A program made the position numbers and the translations under genes. This document shows positions 55,006 to 63,163 of a stretch of DNA of 64,000 nt, in pieces. The first letter of the stretch is position 1. Each line of letters begins with the position of its first letter. The stretch covers positions 1 to 64,000 of the forward strand of contig JAPLGN010000046.1 in assembly GCA_026390135.1 (NCBI GenBank), in the 5' to 3' direction. The notes beneath the pieces are model-generated. The model had not been told where the DNA came from, made no database searches, and saw nothing but the letters and a program-made list of their open reading frames with translations. The DNA comes from Campylobacterales bacterium. GTDB lineage: Bacteria > Campylobacterota > Campylobacteria > Campylobacterales > Sulfurimonadaceae.

Positions 55006-56565
55006 ATGACAAAACTTAGCATTGCAACAGCACTACTTTTAGGGACGGCAGTTTTCGCTACTGCTGCAGATGATTTAGCGTCAGCTTTTAAAGAGGGGAA
55101 ACTTGATGGTCGTATCCGCATGCAGTATTTTAATACTGACTGGGTAGATAATGATGGATGGGCGATACCCAATAAACCTAACCTTGACAGTGAAGGGATG
55201 GCAATCGGTGGAAGTTTAATCTATAAAACTGCCCCGTTATATGGTATCAGTGCCGGCGCAGGGTTTTATGTGACTCACAGTACAGGGATTGCGACCGATG
55301 ATACAAACGGTATAACAAAAGGGTATGCTAAAAATACCACTGCGTCCGATCTATTTGCTCGCGGACCGGGAGCGGCTACCAATTTTGGAAGTGGCTATGC
55401 GATACTCGCTGAATCGTATCTGCAATACGATATTGAGAATACAAAAATCAAAGGTGGTCGATTTTTAATGGCCAATCCATGGATCACTCCAAATGATACC
55501 AAGATGATCCCTATCGCAGTTGAAGGAGCTCAAGCTATTTCCAATGATCTCCCCAACACCACCATCCAAGTTGATTATGCGGATAAGATCAAAGAACGGG
55601 GGATGACCTATTTCGGTTCTATGGCAGATACAGGAGACACTCCCGATGCGATCAAAAACTACTACCGTACTCACTACACGACTTCAGGAATTACTACTCC
55701 AGCAGGTTCTGTTGCAGATCAAGCTAAATTTGGTCAAGACGATGCACCAGCAGTTGTTATATTAGGAGCTAAAAACAAATCAATTGACTCTCTTGAAATC
55801 CAAGCATGGGGAATGCATTGGGCTGACATTATCGATCAGGGGATGTTGGAAGCCAACTATGCCATTGAAGCAGGAGATGCCATCATCACTTTTGGTGCTC
55901 GCTATATGCAGCAATTCGATAAAGGAGCAGGTGCCATTATCACACCACATGATGGATTATCTCCATACGCAACAGGTGCGGTGACAGCAACATCACCTGC
56001 TGGTGCAGTATCAAAAGTACAGCTTAAAGGGGATAATGACAACAGTGTCAATACCTATATGTATGCATTCCGTGCTGTTACGAACTATGGACCTGCAAAA
56101 CTACTCCTCGCTTATTCACACACCGATGATGGTGGAGACTTGATCGCCCCATGGCGTGCATTTCCAACCTATGACTACACTCGTTCTATGACAATTACCG
56201 ATTGGAATGCTAATACAAAAGCTTACAAAGCACAGTTTGATTACGACTTCAACGCGCTTGCATCAGGGCTTAGTGCTTTTATCAGCTATAGCTACTACAA
56301 CCGTGATCCATCCAAAGTGGGTTATCAAGGGGCAACCGATCGTTATTACAACAATGGTGATACCCGTCAATGGAATATCGATGCTATGTACAAAGTTCCA
56401 AGCATCAAAGGTTTAGATTTTAAAGCACGTTACATGATCCAAAATAATGAAATACTATCAAAAGCTTCAAGCGTTGCGATGGGAAATACCGGCACTGAAT
56501 CCGAAGGATACGGAAACGACACCTCGAATCGTGAATTACGTCTCGAAGCAAACTACCGTTTCTAA
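55006..56565 (+). CDS. OprD-family outer-membrane porin
   Basis: 519 residues with signal peptide 'KLSIATALLLGTAVFATAA' and many alternating strands. 'FKEGKLDGRIRMQYFNTDW' at the mature start, 'IKGGRFLMANPWITPNDTKMIP' and the final 'NRELRLEANYRF' with terminal Phe are typical of the OprD-like/Campylobacterota porins. Being transcribed with modA under the ModE operator, it may admit molybdate or tungstate, a specific inference from context. A REP-like hairpin follows and can act as terminator. Confidence 0.82.
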   Translation: MTKLSIATALLLGTAVFATAADDLASAFKEGKLDGRIRMQYFNTDWVDNDGWAIPNKPNLDSEGMAIGGSLIYKTAPLYGISAGAGFYVTHSTGIATDDTNGITKGYAKNTTASDLFARGPGAATNFGSGYAILAESYLQYDIENTKIKGGRFLMANPWITPNDTKMIPIAVEGAQAISNDLPNTTIQVDYADKIKERGMTYFGSMADTGDTPDAIKNYYRTHYTTSGITTPAGSVADQAKFGQDDAPAVVILGAKNKSIDSLEIQAWGMHWADIIDQGMLEANYAIEAGDAIITFGARYMQQFDKGAGAIITPHDGLSPYATGAVTATSPAGAVSKVQLKGDNDNSVNTYMYAFRAVTNYGPAKLLLAYSHTDDGGDLIAPWRAFPTYDYTRSMTITDWNANTKAYKAQFDYDFNALASGLSAFISYSYYNRDPSKVGYQGATDRYYNNGDTRQWNIDAMYKVPSIKGLDFKARYMIQNNEILSKASSVAMGNTGTESEGYGNDTSNRELRLEANYRF

Positions 56566-56580
56566 TAAAAATAAGTATAA

Positions 56581-56609
56581 AGCTGGATTCCCGCCTTCGC
56601 GGGAATGAC
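56581..56609. repeat. REP-like hairpin after the porin gene
   Basis: AGCTGGATTCCCGCC-TTC-GCGGGAATGAC contains the perfect stem TTCCCGC/GCGGGAA. The sequence is the same as the right half of the repeat at 42565-42634. Confidence 0.85.
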
Positions 56610-56620
56610 GAAAACAACAT

Positions 56621-56696
56621 ATAGAACATGAGACGAGGCGACAGGAGCGTTTGTCTGCGGTTATTCAAATGCCTGTCGTCTCCCCTGATGTTCTAT
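56621..56696 (+). ncRNA. structured RNA leader upstream of the globin gene
   Basis: ATAGAACAT and ATGTTCTAT make a perfect 9-bp base stem. It continues through an imperfect stem (GAGACGAGG with TCTCCCCTG) into a perfect CGACAGG/CCTGTCG. The apical 26 nt (AGCGTTTGTCTGC...CAAATG) can pair further (TTTG/CAAA). The 76-nt element ends 26 nt before the globin ATG. It could be a riboswitch-like leader, a processed RNA or a terminator. Its place in a molybdate cluster makes a molybdenum cofactor-type leader worth testing, but I do not recognise the motif. Confidence 0.5.
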
Positions 56697-56722
56697 CTAT
56701 TTTATAAGTTAAAGGATAAAAA

Positions 56723-57298
56723 ATGACATTTTTAACAACCTCTGACGGTAAACCAGTTTCGCAGTTTAATGCCTGTGGTACAAAACCGTTTCAGCCTGCA
56801 AGCAATACACCGCATACGGCAGAAGCAAAAATAGATTTTGTTTACCCTGAAGTGCCGTTTCCCTCTATACTCCTCTACGAGACTTGGGGAAAAGAGAACA
56901 TTCGCGCTATGGTTCGTTATCACCACGGATTACTGCGTAAAAGTACAATCGGAGATTTGTTTCCTGCTGATGATACAATGTTTGCCTTTGCTACTGAAAA
57001 AACAGCCGATTTTTTCGTAGAAGCATTGGGCGGTGAAAAAGCGTATACTCCCGTTCACGGTCATCCTGCTTTGCGAATGCGTCATTTTCATATTACTATC
57101 GATGAAAAAGGGCGTGAGATTTGGCTGATGATGTACAAAAAAACGATCAATGATTTAGCAATGCCCGCAGAGTGTATCGAAGAGTTTTGGAACTGGATTG
57201 AACCTCTCTCGGTTCGGATGATAAACCGTCGTACCACCGTAGCACCGGTCGAGCGTCACTCGTATTCGTCTATCTGGGTAAAACAATGCTTTTTTTAA
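56723..57298 (+). CDS. truncated hemoglobin-like protein
   Basis: 191 residues. After an extension of ~55 residues, 'VRYHHGLLRKSTIGDLFPADD', 'TEKTADFFVEALGGEKAYTPVHGHPALRMRHFHI', 'REIWLMMYKKTIND' and 'ECIEEFWNWIEPLSVRMIN' follow the group 2/3 truncated globin pattern. The proximal (F8) histidine is probably in 'MRHFHI'. Such globins handle oxygen or NO. It precedes tonB, overlapping it by 13 bp, and follows the structured leader. The role in a TonB cluster is unclear: heme trafficking, NO defence of a metalloenzyme, or coincidence. Confidence 0.75.
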   Translation: MTFLTTSDGKPVSQFNACGTKPFQPASNTPHTAEAKIDFVYPEVPFPSILLYETWGKENIRAMVRYHHGLLRKSTIGDLFPADDTMFAFATEKTADFFVEALGGEKAYTPVHGHPALRMRHFHITIDEKGREIWLMMYKKTINDLAMPAECIEEFWNWIEPLSVRMINRRTTVAPVERHSYSSIWVKQCFF

Positions 57299-58080
57299 AT
57301 TCTGTCGTTATATCAAATAAGATACAATATAACGATTCCTTATTAAAAGTAAAATCATTTGCTGCCTCCGTGGCTCTTCATGCAACACTTTTGATAGCTA
57401 CCCTTTATTTTGCTTCACAGCATCCTATCTTGCTTCCCAAAGAGGAACCGATTATGATCTCTTTGGCTGATTATGCACCTACATTGGAAATTTATCCTGA
57501 TCAACCTCAAGCATCATCCTCTAAAAGTGTTCCTGTTATGCACAGTATGCTTCCTAAAAAATTAGCTGATTCAACATCTCAAAAGAGTCCGTCTTCCACT
57601 CCTCCTGTGGCGGATTCTTCTGAGGTGTTAGCACCCCAATCATCTCCAGTGCTTCCCAGTGTTGCTCCATCTGATCTCACACAAAAGTTTGCTGATTTGC
57701 TTCATTCAAATCAGCAAACTCTGATCATTGATTCTCCTAAAATCACTCCTGCTGCATTAGCGAACGAATTACCAAAATCGAACGTTTCTCAAGAAGAGAT
57801 CAATGGAGCAACACTGGGACGCATTCGAGCCATGATTGAAAATTCACTGACGTATCCTGCCATCGCCCGAAAACTTCGGTTAGAAGGTGTGGTAACCGTT
57901 TCCTTTTTACTCAGACCTAATGGTTTGGTCGAAAAGGCTGAAATTCTCAGTTCCAGTGGCAGTGTACTTTTGGACGCTAAAGCAATTCAAACTGTCCTAG
58001 CGTTGAGCGGCGATTATCCAGCGCTTCCCAAAGCCGCATATTTGAAAATACCCATCGCGTTTTCACTCAAAAAATCTTAA
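57286..58080 (+). CDS. tonB: TonB energy-transducing protein
   Basis: 264 residues. A transmembrane helix 'FAASVALHATLLIATLYFA' is followed by a proline/serine-rich periplasmic linker (about 55-150). The C-terminal TonB domain shows 'LTYPAIARKLRLEGVVTVSFLLRPNGLVEKAEILSSSGS' and 'LDAKAIQTVLAL'. It couples the proton motive force (with ExbB/ExbD, not here) to the receptor encoded two genes on. No better start than ATG 57286 exists in frame, so a palindrome at 57305-57335 lies within its first codons. No Fur-box-like sequence was seen before it. Confidence 0.88.
   Translation: MLFLNSVVISNKIQYNDSLLKVKSFAASVALHATLLIATLYFASQHPILLPKEEPIMISLADYAPTLEIYPDQPQASSSKSVPVMHSMLPKKLADSTSQKSPSSTPPVADSSEVLAPQSSPVLPSVAPSDLTQKFADLLHSNQQTLIIDSPKITPAALANELPKSNVSQEEINGATLGRIRAMIENSLTYPAIARKLRLEGVVTVSFLLRPNGLVEKAEILSSSGSVLLDAKAIQTVLALSGDYPALPKAAYLKIPIAFSLKKS
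57305..57335. promoter_or_regulatory. palindrome with ModE-like half-sites at the start of tonB
   Basis: TCGTTATAT and ATATAACGA form a perfect inverted repeat. The left half, TCGTTATATCAAA, recurs at the second site before modA (54205). The two CGTTAT/ATAACG cores are 17 bp apart, not the 12 of the modA operator, so either ModE binds in another geometry or a different regulator is used. An embedded TATC/GATA repeat and TACAAT (possible -10) are present. Confidence 0.55.
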
Positions 58081-58090
58081 GGAGATTTCC

Positions 58091-59113
58091 ATGACAACAC
58101 TTATACGTTTGCTGCTCTTACTGTTGATCAGCTTCACACTGCACGCTAAAAGCATGAATGATATGGACGGTCATTCCGTTACTCTTCCCGATCAAACCGA
58201 TCGCGTATTTGGCTCATCCCCACCGATGAACTATCTCCTCTATACTCTCAATCCGGATAAAATGATCGGGCTCAATTTCAAAGCCAAAAATCCAAACAAC
58301 AGTGCGGATGAGCAGTTTTTGAGTAAAAAGTTTCTCTCTCTACCTGTGATTGGCTCCTTTCACGGTGGGGGACAAAATATCAATCTTGAAACTCTGATGG
58401 CCTACAAACCGCAACTGGTTCTCGTGTGGCAAGATGATATGTTGGTTCAAACGGTTGCTCATGAAATTGAAAAAACCAATATCCCTACTTTTATGATTCC
58501 CTTTAGAGAAGTTAAGGATATGCCACGCGCTTTTTGTCTCGCAGGAGATGCCATAGGCGAAAATAAACGTGGCAAAACGCTAGCACTGTATTCTCAAAAA
58601 ATCATCAACGAAGTGCACAAAAGCATCTCGAAAGTTAAGCCTGTCAATTATTACTATGCTGAAGGGTTAGATGGTCTTTCTACTGAATGTGATAAATCGT
58701 TTCATGTTGAAGCACTCAATTTTGCTGGCGGTAACAATGTCCATAAATGTCAGCAAAGCGGAATTTTAGGGTTAGAAAAAATCAGTTTCGAAACGCTCCT
58801 CACCTATAACCCTGATGTCATCATCGTCCAAAACCGCTCCGTCTATGAGGATCTAGTTAGCGATCCGATGTGGCAAAATCTCCGTGCAGTTAAAACAGGA
58901 CGCATCCACCTCGTTCCTGTACAGCCGTTCAACTGGATCGACCGACCTCCGTCATTTATGCGCGTTATAGGAATCCAATGGTTAGTACACCTCTTCCATC
59001 CTAAAGAGTATAAAGTAGATTTAACCAAACGAACCAAAGAGTTTTATGACCTCTTTTTACATGTCAAACTAAACGATGAACAAACCAAAAATCTATTAGG
59101 AGTTCAAAAATGA
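58091..59113 (+). CDS. periplasmic substrate-binding protein, BtuF/FecB/MolA-type
   Basis: 340 residues. After the signal peptide (LIRLLLLLLISFTLHA) comes a class III binding protein with a rigid helix: 'MNDMDGHSVTLPDQTDRVFGSSPP', 'LETLMAYKPQLVLVWQDD' and 'ISFETLLTYNPDVIIVQNRS'. The segment 'YYYAEGLDGLSTECDKSFHVE' is shared with the second binding protein at the window end. It delivers a chelate, cofactor or oxyanion to the FecCD-type permease. MolA of Haemophilus is a molybdate-binding member of this fold, so molybdate/tungstate is possible next to ModE. The ligand is not readable from sequence. Confidence 0.82.
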   Translation: MTTLIRLLLLLLISFTLHAKSMNDMDGHSVTLPDQTDRVFGSSPPMNYLLYTLNPDKMIGLNFKAKNPNNSADEQFLSKKFLSLPVIGSFHGGGQNINLETLMAYKPQLVLVWQDDMLVQTVAHEIEKTNIPTFMIPFREVKDMPRAFCLAGDAIGENKRGKTLALYSQKIINEVHKSISKVKPVNYYYAEGLDGLSTECDKSFHVEALNFAGGNNVHKCQQSGILGLEKISFETLLTYNPDVIIVQNRSVYEDLVSDPMWQNLRAVKTGRIHLVPVQPFNWIDRPPSFMRVIGIQWLVHLFHPKEYKVDLTKRTKEFYDLFLHVKLNDEQTKNLLGVQK

Positions 59114-61353
59114 AACTTTCACCTCTCATCCTCTCGATTGCAGCGTGCGCAGTTCTTGCAGCCAATCCCGTCAATATCGAGCGCATTGTCGTTACCGATA
59201 CTGCCAGTGACAACGATCAGCTTATTGCCGATAACAATCAAACGTCAGGCAAACAAACGTTTACAACCAAAAGTATCGCAACCCTTAGCACTCAGGCAAA
59301 CATGAACCCCTATACGGTCATCGCGTTTTCTCCCTCAGTCAATTTCACCCCAGTCGATCAGGCAGGCTCAAACGAGCCCTCGTATCACGATCCTATCCGT
59401 ATCCGTGGAAAATCGCAAAGCGGTCCGGGAGGAGTGTTTATGATCGATGGAATGCCGATTTCCAGTAATCCAGGTGGCGGAAAAGAGATGCTCGATATGG
59501 AGAATGTCTCCTCCATCGATTTACACAAAGGGTATCTCCCTGTGGATAAAAATCTGGGCTTCTCCAGCCTCATCGGTAAAGTAGATATGAATGTCCTTTC
59601 CGCTCGTGCCAAAGCGGGTGCTGAAGTCTCGCAAAGCTTCGGAAGCGATGACTTTATGCGGTCGTTTGTCCGTTTTGACAGTGGTAAAATCGGAGATGTA
59701 GCGGTATTTGGATCATTTTCCCATCTAACCAATGATAAAACCAAAGGAGAAGGGGATCTAAAACGTCTCAACGGAACGGTCGGATTAACCTATCAGCCAA
59801 ACAATAGCTTCAAAGCCAAAGTAACCGCTATCAGTAACTCCGACGATCATCATAATTATTACAATCTCTCCTATGCTGAGTCACAAAACCTTGGTGCAAA
59901 TTTCAACAAAGATTATGCAACTACCAAACCGACTGCTAGCAATGATGTTAACTACTACGATTGGAATAAACAACATTTCAATACCACAGCGCTTTTGGGT
60001 GAGTTTGAATATCGTCCAAGCAACAGTGATGTTATCACCATCAAACCCTATTATAAAAGAGACAAAGGGGAGTATTGGTATTCAAGTGTCAGTGCGGATG
60101 GTAATGCGAGTAAAAACCGCGTCATAAACTGGCAAATCGATCACGATCTTTTTGGTACAACTGCGTCAGAAGAACATACTTTTTCGGATGCGCTGAAAAC
60201 GAAAATCGGATATTGGTATCACAAACAGCTTCCTCCCGGACCTCCAAGCGATCAGGAAAAATATAAAGTAGTCAATGGTAATTTAGTATTTGATGGATAC
60301 GGTGTACTCGCAGACAACGACTATCATACCATCCAAGCACCGTTTATGGAACTTAGCGGTAGTATCAATAACTTCACCTACGCAGTAGGAGCACAATACC
60401 AGACATTTACACTTGGCTCACTCAAAAGCCATACGTCCAATACTACAGCCACAACAAGTTCAGATTATGATGTCGCTATTGCTACAACCGCTGTTGATCC
60501 ATGGGCTAGTGTTCAAACAAAAACATTCCATACGTGGATCCCCTCACTCTATATGGGATATGACCTCTCACCTGAGTCTTCGGTGTATCTTGATTACTCT
60601 CGTACGTATGGATTTGATGTCAACTTATTTCCTTCCTATGTTTCAGGTCGATCTAATTTTGTAGCTAAAAACGTCACCCTTCAGCAGCTGTGGGATAAGG
60701 AAGATTTGGAACTCTCCGATAACATCGACTTGGGAGTCAAAACCACTTTCGCAGGTCTAACACTTAATCCAAATCTTTTTGTCTCTTTCGTCCAAAACAA
60801 ACAGGCGACTATTTATGATCCTGCATTCGGTGTCAACTATCCTGCAAATATCGGAGATGCCCTCGGATACGGTGCCGAGTTCTCCGCTTACGGACCGATT
60901 AACGAGTCGCTTGAACTCCTATTAGGACTCTCGTATAACCGTTATCAATTTACACAAAACTTCCAAAGCAGTGCATCTTCAACGGTGGAAACCGATGGAA
61001 AACAACTTCCAGATGCACCGGAATACATGGCAAAAGCTGCCCTCTCCTATCATCTAGGGGATTGGACATTTACTCCAAGCGCACGCTATACCTCAAGCCG
61101 ATGGGGTGATGTTCAAAATACCCAAAAAATAAATGCTTACACGATTGTCGATTTTGATATGGCGTATCACATCGCTCGGTTTATGGGCTCACATAATGCC
61201 CTATTTCGTCTCACCGCAACCAACCTTACTAATGAAAAATACATTGCAACCATCAATGCAGCGGATAACTATTTAGCGGCTTCCACCACTGCTTCGACGT
61301 ATCAAACCGGAGCGCCTTTGGGTGTTTACGGCAGTATCAATCTGAAATTCTAA
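59110..61353 (+). CDS. TonB-dependent outer-membrane receptor
   Basis: 747 residues. Signal peptide 'LSPLILSIAACAVLA', TonB box 'ERIVVTDTA' at the mature N-terminus, then a plug domain with 'DPIRIRGKSQSGPGGVFMIDGMPI' and 'SSIDLHKGYLPV'. A 22-strand barrel follows, with end motif 'LFRLTATNLTNEKYIATINA' and terminal 'GSINLKF'. It imports a large or scarce ligand across the outer membrane using TonB. Its gene overlaps the binding-protein gene by 4 bp and precedes the permease by 8 bp. Substrate unknown; see the ModE-like sites upstream. Confidence 0.9.
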   Translation: MKLSPLILSIAACAVLAANPVNIERIVVTDTASDNDQLIADNNQTSGKQTFTTKSIATLSTQANMNPYTVIAFSPSVNFTPVDQAGSNEPSYHDPIRIRGKSQSGPGGVFMIDGMPISSNPGGGKEMLDMENVSSIDLHKGYLPVDKNLGFSSLIGKVDMNVLSARAKAGAEVSQSFGSDDFMRSFVRFDSGKIGDVAVFGSFSHLTNDKTKGEGDLKRLNGTVGLTYQPNNSFKAKVTAISNSDDHHNYYNLSYAESQNLGANFNKDYATTKPTASNDVNYYDWNKQHFNTTALLGEFEYRPSNSDVITIKPYYKRDKGEYWYSSVSADGNASKNRVINWQIDHDLFGTTASEEHTFSDALKTKIGYWYHKQLPPGPPSDQEKYKVVNGNLVFDGYGVLADNDYHTIQAPFMELSGSINNFTYAVGAQYQTFTLGSLKSHTSNTTATTSSDYDVAIATTAVDPWASVQTKTFHTWIPSLYMGYDLSPESSVYLDYSRTYGFDVNLFPSYVSGRSNFVAKNVTLQQLWDKEDLELSDNIDLGVKTTFAGLTLNPNLFVSFVQNKQATIYDPAFGVNYPANIGDALGYGAEFSAYGPINESLELLLGLSYNRYQFTQNFQSSASSTVETDGKQLPDAPEYMAKAALSYHLGDWTFTPSARYTSSRWGDVQNTQKINAYTIVDFDMAYHIARFMGSHNALFRLTATNLTNEKYIATINAADNYLAASTTASTYQTGAPLGVYGSINLKF

Positions 61354-61361
61354 GGGATACA

Positions 61362-62381
61362 ATGTTGCGATTCAAAACGTTCTCGATACTCTCCTCTGCC
61401 ATGATGGTGTTATTGCTCATCATGGTTGTCTCTCTTTTATGGGGACAGTATCCTATCGATTTTCATACTTTTATGGGATATCTCGAATTTAAACTCATGG
61501 GTGGAACAGGAAATGATACATACACACTGCTGGATAACATCATCCTCCAGATTCGTCTGCCACGGGTTTTACTCGCAATCCTCATCGGTTCATCGCTTGC
61601 GGTGTCGGGTGCAGCGTTTCAGGCGATGTTTGTTAACCCTCTCGTTTCTCCTGGGATTTTAGGGGTACTCGCGGGTGCATCATTCGGGGCAGCACTGGGG
61701 ATGCTAATATCGGAGCAATGGTATGTTGTTCAGCTGTTGGCATTTGTTTTTGGATTTGTTGCCGTCGGTGTGGCGGTACTGATCGGGGGGATGGTGAGCA
61801 ACTCTCGCTCCACCATCATGCTCGTCCTTGGCGGTGTCATCAGCGGTTCACTCTTTACCGCACTGCTCTCGGTCATTAAATACATGGCGGATCCCTATAG
61901 CACCCTCCCCGCCATCGTCTACTGGCTGATGGGTAGCCTCACAATGGCGGATTTACACGGTGTTTTGATGGTCAGTATCCCTATGCTACTAAGCATCGCG
62001 GGGATGGTCGCTCTCTCAAAATATTTCGACCTCCTCAGTCTGGGTGATGAAGAGGCAAAGGCGTTGGGGGTAAACGTCCCCCTGATCCGTTTTCTCGCAA
62101 TCATCCTCGCGACGTTGGCGAGTTCCCTCTCCGTAGTTATGGCAGGGATGATTGGTTGGGTGGGGCTTATCATTCCTCATATCATCCGTATGGCTTTTGG
62201 ACCCTCACATCGTCTCCTCATTCCACTATCAGCGATTGTGGGGGCGATCTTTTTACTGTTAGCGGACACGGTATCGCGTTTGGCGATGAGCGTCGAAATC
62301 CCCATCGGGATTCTCACATCGCTCATCGGTATCCCCGTCTTTATCATCGTACTTAAAAACGCGAGGGCAGCATGGAACTAA
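61362..62381 (+). CDS. FecCD/BtuC-type ABC transporter permease
   Basis: 339 residues with about ten membrane segments. 'ILLQIRLPRVLLAILIGSSLAVSGAAFQAMFVNPLVSPGILGVLAGASFGAALGML'-type sequence (short pieces: 'LPRVLLAILIGSSLAVSGA', 'NPLVSPGILGVLAGASFG') is the FecCD hallmark. 'EEAKALGVNVPLIRF' is the coupling helix and 'VGLIIPHIIRMAFGPSHR' lies near the C-terminus. Such permeases carry siderophores, B12, heme or (MolB) molybdate. It overlaps the ATPase gene by 10 bp. Confidence 0.9.
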   Translation: MLRFKTFSILSSAMMVLLLIMVVSLLWGQYPIDFHTFMGYLEFKLMGGTGNDTYTLLDNIILQIRLPRVLLAILIGSSLAVSGAAFQAMFVNPLVSPGILGVLAGASFGAALGMLISEQWYVVQLLAFVFGFVAVGVAVLIGGMVSNSRSTIMLVLGGVISGSLFTALLSVIKYMADPYSTLPAIVYWLMGSLTMADLHGVLMVSIPMLLSIAGMVALSKYFDLLSLGDEEAKALGVNVPLIRFLAIILATLASSLSVVMAGMIGWVGLIIPHIIRMAFGPSHRLLIPLSAIVGAIFLLLADTVSRLAMSVEIPIGILTSLIGIPVFIIVLKNARAAWN

Positions 62382-63163
62382 ATCCGATTATTACGGTCAA
62401 TGACCTCCATTTTTCCTACCCGAAACAATCCGTATTAGAAGGTATTGATTTTACCCTCAATCGCGGTGAAATAGTCAGCCTGCTAGGGCCTAACGGATGC
62501 GGTAAAAGCACCCTCATTCGTCTTATTTTAAAACTTATCCATCCAAGTCAAGGTGAGATATGGCTGGATAATAAAACCATTGATCGCTATTCTCATCGTG
62601 AGATTGCCAAACATATCGCTTACATTCCCCAATACAATAATGTCCCATTCAACTATTCGGTGTTGGAGATGGTAATGATGGGAAGGGTTGCAAAACACGG
62701 ATTTTTCGCTGCCCCCTCTGCAAGAGATAAAGAAGTTGCCCATGAGTCACTCTGTCGTATCGGGATAGATGATCTCGCACACCGACCTTTCGGACAACTC
62801 AGTGGCGGTCAAAAACAAATGGTACTCCTCGCCCGAGCTCTCACCCAAGAGGTCAATACGTTTATTATGGATGAGCCCGTTTCAGGTTTGGACTATGGAA
62901 ACCAAATCCGATTGTTGGAACTGATAAGCGATTTAGCACGCCAAGGGTACACGTTTCTTAAAACAACCCACTATCCCGATCATGCCCTTATGGTCTCCAG
63001 TCGTGTCGTCGTTATGAATGGCGGTAAGATCATCGCCAATGGAAAGCCTGAAGAGGTCATCACATCAACGATGATTCGTGAGGTCTACGGGATTAATGCC
63101 GACCTCATCACCCACAACACCAACACGTGGTGTATCCCCACATTTAACAAAGGAATCGTATGA
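62372..63163 (+). CDS. ABC transporter ATP-binding protein (FecE/BtuD/MolC type)
   Basis: 263 residues: Walker A 'LLGPNGCGKSTLIRLIL', Q-loop 'IAYIPQYNNVPFNYSVLEMVMMGR', signature 'LSGGQKQMVLLARAL', Walker B 'VNTFIMDEPVSGLDYGNQ' and H-loop 'LKTTHYPDHAL'. It energises the permease encoded just upstream. It overlaps the second binding-protein gene by 4 bp (ATGA). Confidence 0.92.
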   Translation: MELNPIITVNDLHFSYPKQSVLEGIDFTLNRGEIVSLLGPNGCGKSTLIRLILKLIHPSQGEIWLDNKTIDRYSHREIAKHIAYIPQYNNVPFNYSVLEMVMMGRVAKHGFFAAPSARDKEVAHESLCRIGIDDLAHRPFGQLSGGQKQMVLLARALTQEVNTFIMDEPVSGLDYGNQIRLLELISDLARQGYTFLKTTHYPDHALMVSSRVVVMNGGKIIANGKPEEVITSTMIREVYGINADLITHNTNTWCIPTFNKGIV

